Source: Nissolia schottii (taxonomy: Eukaryota > Streptophyta > Magnoliopsida > Fabales > Fabaceae). Taken from it: 64,000 nt of DNA. Positions 1 through 10,575 of the stretch are shown in pieces. The translations under genes were made by a program, and so were the position numbers. Within the stretch, counting starts at the first letter, position 1. Every line of letters begins with the position of its first letter. Where the stretch lies: NCBI GenBank assembly GCA_003254905.1, contig QANU01094067.1, forward strand, positions 512,141-576,140. Direction: 5' to 3'. The notes under the pieces were generated by a model that searched no databases, was not told the origin of the DNA, and saw only the letters and a program-made list of their open reading frames with translations.

Positions 1-2333
1 CCCACAATTTTGGGGTAATTAGATGGATTTCGTGTTTTTGAGTTTAGACGTTGGCCTTTAGCTCCTGTTTCGCATGTGTCTGTTGTTATTTGAGGATCTA
101 TGGGTTTTGGTTAGGGTTTATGTTTGTAATGGTATGATTAGAAAGGATTACGCTGTTTGCTCTGTGCGGCTTTTCCTGGGCTTTGGCCGAGGTTCCTGAA
201 TCCTGATTGTACTGCATGTTTGTTTTGATCAAGTACACGGTTTGGTTTGATTCGCTGATAGACATAGGAAGAATTTGTGCTGGAGAAGAGATCTCTGATA
301 CCTCAGTTCTTACTTGTTGCAAGGTGTATTTAGGTAGTATGGTTGGAGGAAATTTTTCTTTGTGCATAGCATTTGAAAATCTTGACTGCACTTTTGGGTC
401 CAAGCCGTGGTTGGAGTATCGATTGAAATGTTTGGATTGGTAATGAAGTAGACTTTCTTGTGTATGATGTCTTGCCTATCCTATTCCTTGCTACACAAAA
501 GGGTTGTGTTCCTTCTTTCTTGTTTAAGAATGTGCTTTGAGCTGCAATGTTTTGTTGAACCAGTCATAATATTCTGTGCATATTAAGTCCATAGATTGTC
601 CCTATGTCCTTGTATTCTAGTATCTCTTTGACCTGTCAAGTGTGAACCTATGCTTCCAATACTATGGGTTTGGAGGATATGTTACTACTAGCTTTGCCTA
701 AATGCTTATAAACACATGTGCAATTCTTTGATTTAGCTTGATGTGACTCCATGGAATATTTTGCTTATTGATTGTTCATGGAAGAAAAATATATTGGCTA
801 TAAATGCATAGCCTGAAGTTGGCTATGTGATGGGGTTGAATTGACAATTTTACTACATTTGTTGTGCTGTCTTATTGTGAGGCTTTATATTTTAAAATCA
901 ATGTCATTTAAAAAAACTTATGGTCAAGTATGAATTTTGGACTCTTAAAAGACTTCAGTAGGGTGATTTATAAGATCCTTTGAGTACAATTTATGTCCAA
1001 GTATATAAGGGATGTTACCTGTTGGGTTCATGAAATCTTTGACAATATTGCGTTTATCATTCGTTAGAACTATATGTACATATGAAGACTGATTTGTGTA
1101 ATGAAGGATTCTTTGCCTATTCTACCTCTGATTCCTATTGGTTGTGTGATAAGTTTACTGCGTACTATATGAAAACCACAGTTGATGTTATAGAAAACAC
1201 AAAATAAGAAAGGGCCATAGACTGTCGAGAGATCTTTTGGTAGTTTAAGAGGATGTAAAAGGGCTTTCAGGGATCGTTGTCCTGTTTACTTAGCATTTAT
1301 GCTTCATGTCAATGGAGCATTTAACACTTATGTTTTGTATTAATGGGTCATCTATGTTGCAGTTTCTCTGCAACTCACCTTAGGTTTGTTTTATGTATTG
1401 TTAGTGTGTGCTTATGTCTGACTTCTGTCAGAATTGGTAGCTAATAGCTTGAATCTTTCATCATTACTTGATCCACCTTGCAATTGTTGGTTGAGGACTC
1501 CTTTTAGATGTAGAATTGCAGATCTGCTGCTAGGTCTGCATGACTGCAAAGCCTTCTCCAAGTTTATTGTCATCTGTAGAACTTTAGGGAACTGTAATTG
1601 GCATTTGAGAGAATAGTTTCTTTTACAAATACCCTTGTGTGTGAAACTGGATTACAGATCCTTCAGCATTTTGTCCGCTTTGCCAGGCTATTGACAATAA
1701 GATGTTTTGGGTAAGAAAGGGAACTTCTAAATAGATGACCAAAGTTGACCGGTGGTGGGGGCATCTGTACTTCTTCATTTAGGAGTCTCGTTTCTTCTAT
1801 GGTTTAATTTGGTGTGATGGTATCAACAATGGAAAACTTTAAGAGATATTTAAAAAAATATATGTAACTTGTCAAATTCCTGTCATATACACATACATGT
1901 CCACCTGCCACCGTCATCCTGGCACTGCCACCCTGTTAGTGAAAAAAGTGAAAGATTTTATTATTCAAGCCATTTGAGGTAGGGCAGGGGTGAATGCATT
2001 GGAGGAAAGGGAGGCTGTTAACCGTATAATTACTGTATTGTGCAGGTTCAACTAAGGGCGTGTTTGTGAATTTTGTTTTGGAGGGAAAGGAAAGGAAAGA
2101 AAAGGTTTTGGGGTTTAGTTATGATTTTGACGTGTTAAAACCATGATTAAGCCCCCAAAACCTTTTATGCGCTTTCCTTCCCGTCCAAAACAAAACTCAC
2201 AAATACACCCTAAGGAACTCAAGTAAAATAGGTTTTAATATGCTGATACATATGTTATGTAGCTGTAATTCATTAGCAATGTCGCGTCATGATTTTGGAT
2301 AATGAGTTTACATTTGGTTGTGGTTTTCTTCAG
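1..2333 (+). other. Probable long intron of the PBD gene, upstream part off the window
   Basis: No credible coding exon is visible before the acceptor at 2331-2333. The plus-strand sequence is T-rich with scattered stops, as expected of a plant intron. The downstream exon opens at Asn-Pro-Tyr-Ser in phase 0, where known plant PBD proteins still need about 95 N-terminal residues, so the first exon or exons lie left of base 1. A 155-bp MITE sits near the 3' end of the intron. Some of this stretch could instead be 5' flank of an alternative transcript; nothing here supports that directly. Confidence 0.6.
2056..2210. mobile_element. Tourist-like (PIF/Harbinger) MITE in PBD intron
   Basis: A 155-bp foldback element. 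The ends are GGGCGTGTTTGTGA and its imperfect complement TCACAAATACACCC, and the inverted arms continue inward over most of the element (for example TTTTGTTTTGGAGGG against CCGTCCAAAACAAAA). TAA lies immediately outside both ends (2053-2055 and 2211-2213), the 3-bp target duplication typical of PIF/Harbinger MITEs. It carries no coding capacity. Confidence 0.85.
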
Positions 2334-2666
2334 AACCCATACTCTGTGAACATCCTTCTTGCTGGTTACGACGAGGAGACAGGCCCTTCACTCTACTATA
2401 TTGACTACATTGCAACACTTCACAAGGTTGAGAAGGGAGCTTTTGGATACGGCTCCTATTTTTCATTGTCAATGATGGACAGACACTTCCATAGTGGAAT
2501 GTCAGTGGAAGAAGCAATTGATCTGGTAGATAAGTGCATTATGGAAATAAGGTCGAGGTTAGTTGTGGCACCACCAAACTTCGTTATCAAAATTGTTGAC
2601 AAGGATGGGGCTAGACAGTATGCATGGCGTGAATCGGTGAAGGATACTCCTGTTCCTTCAGCTTGA
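2334..2666 (+). CDS. PBD: 20S proteasome subunit beta type-2 (PBD), last coding exon
   Basis: This exon encodes the C-terminal 110 residues of the plant beta-2-type (PSMB2/PBD) subunit of the 20S proteasome core, a ring component of the ubiquitin-proteasome protease in cytosol and nucleus. The subunit is non-proteolytic; plant family members are about 204 residues long, so roughly the second half is present. It begins with NPYSVNILLAGYDEETG just after a TTTCTTCAG acceptor and continues through YYIDYIATLHKVEKGAFGYG, FSLSMMDRHF and LVVAPPNFVIKIVDKDGA to a TGA at 2664-2666. The reading frame is intact with no sign of decay. An ATG at 2289 is in frame but lies in the intron, so it should not be used as a start. 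The N-terminal half lies off the left edge. Confidence 0.93.
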   Translation, partial: NPYSVNILLAGYDEETGPSLYYIDYIATLHKVEKGAFGYGSYFSLSMMDRHFHSGMSVEEAIDLVDKCIMEIRSRLVVAPPNFVIKIVDKDGARQYAWRESVKDTPVPSA

Positions 2667-3045
2667 GTAGTTATTGTTGTTTCGTTCTCTCCTTGGACTT
2701 GGTTTCATCTTCCTAGATTCTTCTCTTTGTATTGTTTTGTCTTTTTGTCACTTGCTCTGAAGCTGAATATTTGTTGAGATAACAGTCATAGTCTTGGTCT
2801 CTGAATTCTCAAAGGTTGACAACTTGTCGTTTAATTTAAAATGTATTCCAGTTTAAACTAATATATATGCCGGTAATTTTTTTTGTTTCCTTTCAATTTT
2901 GTATAGATTTAATGATCTAAAGATAAATAGAAAAACGTTTCCCGAAATTTAAAGGGTGTGATCGAGAGTTAAGATTTAGAGGGGAAAGGAGAGACTTTGG
3001 GAGGGTGAAAAGTTTTTATTGAAAAAGTAAAAGTTTTAGAGCACT
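2667..3045. other. PBD 3' flank
   Basis: About 380 bases that probably include the PBD 3' UTR (T-rich, no clear polyadenylation signal chosen) and then AT-rich spacer. I see no gene. Confidence 0.5.
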
Positions 3046-3631
3046 CATGGTTGTTAAATTCTCGAGTTAATTCTTAAACTCTTATGAGTTTACGATTTTA
3101 ATACACAAAAACGAGTTAATACTTATGTAAATTCTTTTTTGGTAAACTCGTACGAGTTTAAGTAAACTCTCGATTCTACTAGCGAGTTCACGAATTAAAA
3201 TCTACCTACGAGTTTACGAGTTTACCTCAAAATATACAAATTTTGTAACTTTGTTAGATACTTACCTAACTTTGTTTATATTAGATAATGTATATTGAGT
3301 TTATTTTGTTAATTTCATATATTTATCATAATTGAGCTATGTTTTATTGAACTATAAAATAATACATATACTGAATAAAGTATGACATAACCACTAAGTG
3401 TCATGCATTAAGGTGTATTTTATGATATGTCTTTCATTAATTTAATTTAAAGTTAACATTATTCAATTTCAATTATAAATACATTATTTAATTAAGTTTA
3501 GTTCCTAATTATATTGCTTATAACATATTTTTTTACGTATGTAAACTCATACGAGTTTACGAGTCGAGTTTACGATCCGAGTTTGCTGAGACTCCACGAG
3601 TTTACTTAAACTCTCGAGTTTGACAACCTTG
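3046..3631. mobile_element. Non-autonomous hAT element, copy 1
   Basis: A 586-bp element flanked by an exact 8-bp target duplication AGAGCACT (3038-3045 and 3632-3639). The terminal inverted repeats are CATGGTTGTTAAA (left) and CAAGGTTGTCAAA (right end, complement). Subterminal DNA is packed with ACGAGTTTA/TAAACTCGT motifs, including the palindrome TAAACTCGTACGAGTTTA at 3143-3160. There is no ORF of transposase type. 8-bp duplications and short inverted ends are hallmarks of the hAT superfamily. The element at 13379-14086 belongs to the same family. Confidence 0.9.
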
Positions 3632-4955
3632 AGAGCACTTGTTAATAAATCAAAAAGTATGAAGTTTTTACTGAAAAAATGGAGTTTTAAATTTTCAATG
3701 CATTAAAAACGTTACAAATTTTAAAATAGTGGTTAGCTAAATTCGAACGAATAATGATACCGTGGGCCTTTGGCTTTCTTTTTCTATAATAATATACATT
3801 ACCGATTAAAACTTTTGTTTAGTGTTGCTGTTTCCAAATACCAATGCTTGCCATGAAAGAAAACCGAGATGCCAAATTGAGAATTGTTGGTTGCTTTTAC
3901 TGTTTTGGCGGAAGGAAAAGAATTAAAAAAAAAGATGATTAAATTGTAAATGAGAAAGAGAAGAGGAGGTTAGGCTCCTTTAGAACACCATATAGGATAA
4001 TGTTTAATAGTGTAGTATAAAAAATACTATCATATAAATTTTAATATTATCTAGTATTTGACATGTTAAATATAAATACATAATTTTCTTATACATTGTG
4101 TCATCACATAAAATTGTATATGATAAAATTAATTTTATGGACGAATATATCCCTGTATATAGAAATATTAAAATTAATGATGCTGACGTATGGTAAAAAA
4201 AATATTATTAAAATGATAAAATGATTAAAAAATAATAAGTCCCATAATATAAACAGTTGCTCATCTGCATATGCCTACTAAACCCCATACCAAATATAAT
4301 GTCATCTCAATTTTATCACGACTATTTCCCCTTTTCAACCAGCCTACACAACCTCACACCATTAATCAAAGTACAGACTTTGTGGGAACTTGGCTTGACA
4401 CTACTCTTGGCTTTCATCTCATGATAGAGAACCCAATAAGCACATTACATTGGTGACGGTGGCAATGCCATAGATGATAACATCAGACTTAAGACCCTCA
4501 CTTTATCAAGCACCTCTTGCACATCAAAGACCTCTGACCATATCAAAGAATAAAACCAATCCCAACCAAAGAAACAAAAGGAAAAAACCATACATGAAGA
4601 TTGGGCAGCGCTAGAAGAAGGGGAATTTGGAGATTCCATAGGTATGTCGCGGTGATTTAAAGATAAGGGAAAGATACAGAACTCTTGCCCACCAAAAAGT
4701 CTTGCATTTCAATATATTGGCTTTATTGTGCAGTTCTATCAATCATAACAATAATTTGAATCTTTTTTAATACAAATAGTCAAAGCAAAAAGAATACATG
4801 AGTAGTACACATAAAATTACATATATTTTTCTTATTGCTGTCATATATAAGAAATTTCTTGCAATGGTTTAGCAGAACTCAATAGTCAATGTATGTATGT
4901 ATGTATGTTCTTTTATGTGTGCTTCTTCTTGAACGGAAGGGAACGACCTCATCCC
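3632..4955. other. Spacer and start of duplicated segment (copy A)
   Basis: AT-rich spacer. From about 3895 it shares patches with 11035 onward (the run GTAAATGAGAAAGAGAAGA is in both), marking the outer edge of the segmental duplication that contains the small peptide genes. A 64-codon minus-strand open stretch at 4445-4639 resembles no family I recognise. A short TATG repeat lies near 4891-4907. Confidence 0.5.
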
Positions 4956-5277
4956 CTAGCCACTGTTGTCGGGCTTGGCCATGTCATAACCTCCATATGG
5001 ATGAACTGTATAGATTAAAGTTAGACGAAGTTCAAAAATGATCGTTGCTTGAAAGTAATTGTGGCATAGTTAGTATTATTGCGATTAATGTAAAGAAAGT
5101 AAACTTACAACGAAAGTAGGCCCCGAAATCATGGCACTTGGCACGACACTTGATACTGCCGAAAAATTTGCTTGAATTTTCCATACAATGATTGTAGCAC
5201 TCTTGTTCTTTATCCGCTTCAGCGACTACTACAAGGCACACCACCAATAACGCAACAAGGTATAATTTGTTGGCCAT
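4956..5277 (-). CDS. Small secreted four-cysteine peptide, copy A
   Basis: Two-exon gene predicted to encode 72 residues. Exon 1 is 5109-5277 (ATG at 5277) and exon 2 is 4956-5005, joined over a 103-base intron with donor GTAAGT and acceptor TATACAG. The first 21 residues form a classic signal peptide (MANK, hydrophobic core, ending AEA), so the product is likely secreted. The mature part has cysteines at 27, 31, 44 and 48, a CX3C-X12-CX3C pattern as in alpha-hairpinin-type peptides; similar plant peptides are often labelled thionin-like, but I cannot assign a family securely. The short second exon adds a Gly/Tyr/Pro-containing tail. Upstream, a TATA-rich stretch followed by AAATGTGCACATGC (5398-5423 region) is shared with copy B. 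The exon 2 junction is my inference; reading through the donor gives an unrelated hydrophobic tail. Confidence 0.7.
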
Positions 5278-5389
5278 TTCCCCCTTTTAATTTGCTTTCT
5301 TTTGCTATTTATTTATTTATTCAATTGAACTGCTAATCGCCTTTGCGCCCTCCGTTATCAATTGCTCTCCGTCTTTCAAGAATTAAACA

Positions 5390-5425
5390 TCCAAATCTAT
5401 ATATATAATATAAATGTGCACATGC
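5390..5425 (-). promoter_or_regulatory. Putative TATA region of peptide gene copy A
   Basis: On the minus strand a TATA-rich run lies about 120-135 bases upstream of the ATG, directly preceded by GTGCACAT. The same pairing occurs at 11893-11922 upstream of copy B, so it has been kept through the duplication. Confidence 0.45.
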
Positions 5426-6857
5426 CTCATGACCCACAAAACAATGTGACCTTTTTTTGCTAAATTTTGAAACTGTTTTTACGACCTACGCTAATTTTAA
5501 CCAAAAAAAGAAGAAATGACAATCAAAACACATAGAAAGAGTAGTATTCCTTTACTTTCTGTCTGTCGTAGACTTGTGTTGTGCTGTAATGAAGTTGTCA
5601 TATGTCAGAATGAAAAAATATTTATGTTGTACATGTATTTTGGTTAACGAAGACAGAGTCGTGAAACCCTTTAATCTTTTGCTAAAAATATAATACTAAT
5701 ATGTCACATCCGTTAAAACTTTAATGGCTTGGCTTGTTTTGTTCTGTTCTGTTCCTCGTATTTCTTCAATTAATATAATTTTGACATGATATTTTATGCA
5801 AATTATGATGTAATTTAAAATTTAAAATCAAATACTAATAATTTAAAAAATTATAAAACCCAATAGCTGAAGCTTCTAAATTCCACATATTTTACCAATA
5901 CACTTCTGTTAACTGTTATTTTCATCATAAATTGGTGCCTAATAACTTAATTAATTATGACAGGAAGCACTTAATCACAACATTAACATAATACTAATTA
6001 ACTTTAAATTCAATTTAATAAACAATTTAATTAACTTTTAATTCATTAAAAATTTAAGTCAGCTACATTAACGCTTCAAATCACTTATCATTGTCTACTA
6101 TCCATACTATTGCCACTTTATAAAGGATTGGTGGACTGTACTTTTCATTACCATTTAGTGCATTTGGCAAGAATTAGGTGTATTTTTGACAACCATCCTC
6201 ATGATATCAATGAATCTGCACATGCAGTAAATTTCTCACTGCAACAATGTCAAGACCCAAAATTTAATCGTGACCTCACGTAAAATTATCGATTTTAAGG
6301 AAGTTTGCTGACTAAATAAACAATGATTTTACTTAATTAATAAACCTGTTAATTATAAATCTGAACATACATAACTGAATATATATACTACTGTCACATA
6401 ATAATTTATTTACAATCAATAAAAATAACTGAAACTGTAGCGAAACTTATTTGCCAAGTTGTCACTTCCAACCAAGTTGTTGGATGTGTGTTTGAAAATT
6501 AAAAAAAAGGTTGTTTTATTTAGATACGTTCAGAAATACATATCTAATAAGTGTCATGGAGCGTTGGTGTTTGATGTGTGTCACAAAAAAACACACAAAC
6601 ACGTGATTGAAGAAGAATTTTCTTGCTTCACAGTGAATATTAGTTAGAGTATAAACAAGAGATTATTACTATTGTAATTCATTAGATTACAACACAACTG
6701 CCTTTGAGGTGAAAATAATCTTTTAAGAAAAATATATAGATATATATATGTGTGTGTATATATATTCACACTGCAAAGAACATATATATAGAAAATTCTA
6801 CTGGCACATGTACATAGAATATGGAACACACACACACAGACAGAGCAATTGATTAAG
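5426..6857. other. Intergenic, AT-rich
   Basis: Upstream flank of peptide copy A (duplicated to about 6120) followed by unique AT-rich DNA and the probable 3' UTR region of the lipid-transfer gene. TA/TG simple repeats lie at 6728-6765. Short ORFs here have no recognisable content. Confidence 0.5.
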
Positions 6858-7946
6858 CTAGTAGTATGTGAGAAGAGCAACTCCAACTCCAAGAGCAATC
6901 AAGAGAACAGAAGGTGGGACATTGTAAGGTGTCACGGAAGATGACGATGGAGTGATATCAGAGCGGCCACTACTTCCAGTGGATGCTGATGGTGGACTGA
7001 ACAGAGGAGGAGGAGTTGTGGTGTCAGATTGTGGTGCCAGAGTTGGTGAAGGAATGACAGAAGAAGCTGAACGAAGATAAAAACAATTAAGAGTATTCAT
7101 TTTAGTATCACTCTAAGTTAAGAAGCTCTTACAGCAATGGAACTGTTAATATATTATATATGCATGGATCAAAATGTAATAATAACCTTGAGGACTAGGA
7201 CTTGGAGCAAATCCTGGTGAGGGAGCAGATGCAGCAGGTGAGGGAGATGGTCCAAGAGACGCTGGTCCTGCCAATTTATATACACACACACACATATATA
7301 TCATCAAGATCATTCAGTTAAAATGAAGAGATTTTCTTTTTTTTTTTTTTTAATTTTGAGACCATAGGGGAAAGTTTGCAATTTTGTCTTTACCTGGAGC
7401 AGGAAGTGGTGAACCTTTGGCTGCAAAATAAGAAAGTGCAAAGTAAGAAATTGACTAAAAAATACATAAACTTCTTTGATTAATTTGATACACTTAGTAA
7501 TTATATGTTACAATTATTATATTATTTAATTGTTACCAGAGTTAAGTATCGTTGCTGAAGTGTTAATATATGATTAAATAACAATGTAAAATTTGAGTAC
7601 CTTTGCATTGAACGGGGACACCAGGCATGTTGCAGGCACGAGGGAGAGAGATGGCCAAGGATCGGTTGAACGGTATGGTAAAAGGAAGGCTGCCAGTGAC
7701 AAGGAGACACAGGCAGTCCATGCCGCCGCTGGTGAGGGTCTTGAGGGCACCGCAGCACTCTGCCGTGGGCGAGGTGCCGTTGCCACTGCTGTTTGTCAGG
7801 AAATTCATGCAAGGCGTGAACAAATTAGTGGTCAGCGCTGAGGCGTTACATGGTGTGCTGATTTGTGCGTAATAAGTTGGTGCGCCTATGACCATCAACG
7901 TGACTAATAGTAGTGCCATGCGGCAAATAGGCACAAAATTAGCCAT
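6858..7946 (-). CDS. GPI-anchored non-specific lipid-transfer protein (LTPG), At3g22620-like
   Basis: Four-exon gene giving a 220-residue protein: exons 7601-7946, 7394-7420, 7187-7267 and 6858-7066, all joined in phase 1 with GT-AG introns. The N-terminus is a signal peptide ending about residue 27. The lipid-transfer domain has all eight cysteines at 33, 46, 64-65, 78, 80, 105 and 114 (C-X12-C-X17-CC-X12-CXC-X24-C-X8-C), with the motifs ISTPC, AECCGALK, MDCLC and ISLPRACNMPGVPVQC. A Pro/Ser/Ala-rich linker follows, then a C-terminal hydrophobic tail (VLLIALGVGVALL) typical of a GPI-anchor signal. It should bind lipids at the outer plasma membrane or cell wall, as known LTPGs do in cuticle and suberin formation. 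I chose ATG 7946; a longer open frame to 7964 starts only with TTG. It lies head-to-head with the next LTPG gene. Confidence 0.9.
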
Positions 7947-8069
7947 GTGTATTATGCTCTTCAATTAGCTTAGGACTTTTGGTAGAATGAAGAGAATTTG
8001 AGGGGTTTTAATTGACAAGCATAAAAGAATTAATTGTTACGAGTTTGGTTGGCTAAGAGAAGGATAAGG

Positions 8070-8092
8070 GGAATTTATAGATATATAGGGGA
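8070..8092 (-). promoter_or_regulatory. Putative TATA box of the minus-strand LTPG gene
   Basis: On the minus strand CTATATATCTATAAATTCC lies about 125-145 bases upstream of the ATG at 7946, a plausible TATA position given a short 5' UTR. No other core element is recognised. Confidence 0.4.
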
Positions 8093-9454
8093 ATGAAGAA
8101 GATAAGTGAAGATTAAGAAGCGTGAAAGTTGGTTAAGAAGCTCAACCACCACAACTAATCAGTGCGAAATGAGAGAATTTGAGTCAGGTACGTTAGATTA
8201 GCATAGCATTGTTTTGACCTTTGCAGAACTCAATTTTGGTAAGCAATATATTCTAAGCTCAGCAAGTGGTGTCAAAAACTCCTGCATACCCTGATTTGAT
8301 GTCACATAATGTATGGTGTTAATTTGCTCAAGTTATAAGGCTACTTTACCATCGGCCAAGTCATATNNNNNNNNNNNNNNNNNNNNNNNNNNNNNNNNNN
8401 NNNNNNNNNNNNNNNNNNNNNNNNNNNNNNNNNNNNNNNNNNNNNNNNNNNNNNNNNNNNNNNNNNNNNNNNTTTGGGGGGGGGGTACCGATCTGACACG
8501 CCTCCATAGTCAACACAATCTTCTAATCCTTTTTTTGGGTGCTGTGCTAATTTTTTCTTTCTCTTTTGGTATTGATGTATGTATTAATTAATTAATTTAG
8601 CTCGGTCAGTGCTTGGTAGTGTTTTTATTTTATTTGGTCGAAAGTGCTTGGTAATTTATTGTTGAAATGAAAACGTGCCACTTGGCTTTGTTAAACCAAG
8701 TTAAATGGGCATAGGTACTAGGCCTGTCTTGTAGGGCAACAACATATTTCTGGGGACATTCAAGTGAAATTGGGGCCAAGCCCAATCATGATATTTGTCC
8801 AAAAGTTTTTGTTAAAACTCTCATCGTTTTAGAATAGTGGTCAACTTTTTTTTTAGGTAAATATTAAAAAATGTAAAAGTAAGACAAGGTTGATAGTATT
8901 TTATCAAATTTTTGTTATTTATAGTGATTGGTTATAGTTATTATAAAAAATAAATATAATAAAAAAATTTATTTAATAAGAATATGTTAAAAAAAATAAT
9001 TAATAATATCTAAACTTAATAAATAAATAACTATTTTAAAATAGGCTAAAAATGTGAAATTTTTATTTTGTTTTTGGTGATAGTGAGGTTATGGCAACAG
9101 AACAACATAGTCAAATAAGCAGAATGAGCTACATTAATTCCACAGTCAAGTGTAGAGAAACACGTAGCGCGTTCTAATTAATTAAAAAAGTCCAGTTTTC
9201 TTTCAAAGTCAACAGTTTCCGCCTCCCAAACCCCTTTTTAGATCCTAAAAGTGGGTGATCCACTTAACCGACTTGTGTTATGAATTTTCCATGTAAGTTT
9301 ATTATAGAATCCAAGTGTCCATACTTGAACTCTGAACAGCCCCAAATACAAGGCTGCCACCAAGTAACAAATCAATCCCATTTGTGAGGAGTATTAAGTA
9401 GTTCACCAGCATAACCTTCTCTTTCTATTTGTACCTTCCTTTCCCTCCATTCTC
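8093..9454. other. Bidirectional intergenic region between the two LTPG genes
   Basis: Apart from the assembly gap, this is AT-rich spacer without a credible gene. It must hold the upstream regulatory DNA of both divergent LTPG genes. Ordinary W-box and MYB-like short motifs cannot be told from chance by eye. Confidence 0.5.
8367..8472. other. Assembly gap (106 N)
   Basis: A run of unknown bases within the shared promoter region of the two LTPG genes. It is followed directly by a ten-G run, which suggests low-quality sequence at the gap edge. Frames crossing it are meaningless. Confidence 0.98.
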
Positions 9455-9463
9455 TATAAAAAG
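9453..9463 (+). promoter_or_regulatory. TATA box of the plus-strand LTPG gene
   Basis: CTATAAAAAGC lies 84-94 bases upstream of the ATG at 9547, a good plant TATA consensus and spacing for a short 5' UTR. Confidence 0.65.
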
Positions 9464-9546
9464 CCACACACAAACTGATCACCCTTTCAAACCATCCTAG
9501 CAAAAGTCCTACACAAGAATACCGATCTTGCATCAAATCAATTCCA

Positions 9547-10575
9547 ATGGTACAAGGAAAAATGGAGAACATGGGTCTAGTAGTTTTGGTCACAATTATG
9601 GCCATGCTCTTTGCTGGAGCCGCGGCACAATCAAGTTGCACAAATGTGTTGGTGAACCTGTCACCGTGCCTTAACTACATCACTGGAAAATCCTCTGCCC
9701 CTTCTTCAGGGTGCTGCTCGCAGCTCTCAAGTGTTGTGAGGTCACAACCACAGTGCCTCTGTCAGGTTCTTAACGGTGGAGGCTCCTCCCTTGGGATCAA
9801 CATCAACCAAGCTCAGGCCCTGGCTCTTCCCTCTGCTTGCAATGTGCAGACCCCACCCATCACCCAGTGTAATGGTAAGATACCAAAACTCTCTTCAAAG
9901 TTTTATCAAGTACATAAATGAGAATTCATTTAAGTGCTCACCGCGCGCCAAGTATGACTGTGCTCTGACCATTTGTAGAGTAACATTTTAGCTTTATGTA
10001 GTAAAAGTACAATTACAAGCTACTAAGCGTTACTTAGGCCGTCTTTGGTTGAGAGATACACATGAGTACACAAAATTTTGGTTTGACAGGACACAAAATT
10101 GGGTTTAGCGAGACATAAATTTTTTCTATCTATGTTCCCTTGTCCCTTTAACCAAACGCTGCTTAAAGCCATAGCACAATCTTATTTAGCGCTTCATTAT
10201 CACCTAAAGACTTGTAGTACTAGCTGCTAATCCCCGCTCTTTTCACCATTATATGAATACCGAAAATTCATAACGTTGTGCTGATTTGCAATTGACAGCT
10301 GCTTCACCAGGCTACTCACCAGAAGAATCTCCAAATTCATCAGGTGCACAAAATATTATTATATGCTAAATTAATTCATCTCATTGGCTATCCAATTTGT
10401 CCATGCATGACTAAATGTTAACCATTCAATTTGACATTGAATTGCAGGAACCGGAGCCAGAACCGTACCCACAACCGATGGTGGCTCGTCTAGTGGGAAT
10501 TCCATCAAGTTATCTATTCCTCTGCTGTTCATTGTTTTTGCAGCAACATATGCTTCAGCTTTCAAGACATACTGA
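9547..10575 (+). CDS. GPI-anchored non-specific lipid-transfer protein, LTPG5-like (At3g22600-like)
   Basis: Three-exon gene giving 166 residues: exons 9547-9874, 10299-10343 and 10448-10575, all in phase 1 with GT-AG borders. A signal peptide ends about residue 27. The eight-cysteine lipid-transfer domain has cysteines at 31, 41, 56-57, 70, 72, 98 and 108 (C-X9-C-X14-CC-X12-CXC-X25-C-X9-C), with motifs LSPCLNYITG, SGCCSQL, QCLCQVLNGGGS and QALALPSACNVQTPP. A Ser/Thr/Pro linker ends in GGSSSGN, a likely GPI-attachment region, followed by a hydrophobic tail. The expected role is lipid binding at the outer plasma membrane or wall, from family knowledge. Two starts are possible, Met1 or Met6; the first is used. 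Intron 1 contains a 126-bp MITE. Reading through the first donor gives a false longer ORF to 9921. Confidence 0.92.
10037..10162. mobile_element. Tourist-like MITE in LTPG intron 1
   Basis: A 126-bp element with terminal inverted repeats GGCCGTCTTTGGTT and (complement of the right end) GCAGCGTTTGGTTA, flanked by TTA at 10034-10036 and 10163-10165. Size, TTA duplication and ends fit PIF/Harbinger MITEs. The inverted repeats are imperfect, so it is not a fresh insertion. Confidence 0.7.

Larger units (their letters stand above)
3895..6120. repeat. Segmental duplication, copy A
   Basis: Roughly 2.2 kb that aligns by eye, with indels, to 11035-12212 plus 18215-18660. Shared stretches cover the peptide gene, its intron, its TATA region, and the 3' and 5' flanks, for example CATAAAATTACATATAT near 4810 against 11287, and AATTATGATGTAATTTAAAAT near 5801 against 18318. 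The orientation is direct. Edges are approximate. Confidence 0.8.

Noticed and set aside
4445..4639. Minus-strand 64-codon open frame starting MESPNSPSSS
   Set aside because: Composition is mixed, a competing frame over part of it also reads plausibly, no family is recognisable, and it lies at the edge of duplicated non-coding DNA without being present in copy B.
7563..7872. Plus-strand and alternative minus-strand frames over LTPG exon 1
   Set aside because: They are shadows of the real coding strand; only the minus frame with eight cysteines is coherent.
8313..8591. Open frame crossing the N run
   Set aside because: More than a third of it is unknown bases, and the G10 run beside the gap looks like poor sequence.
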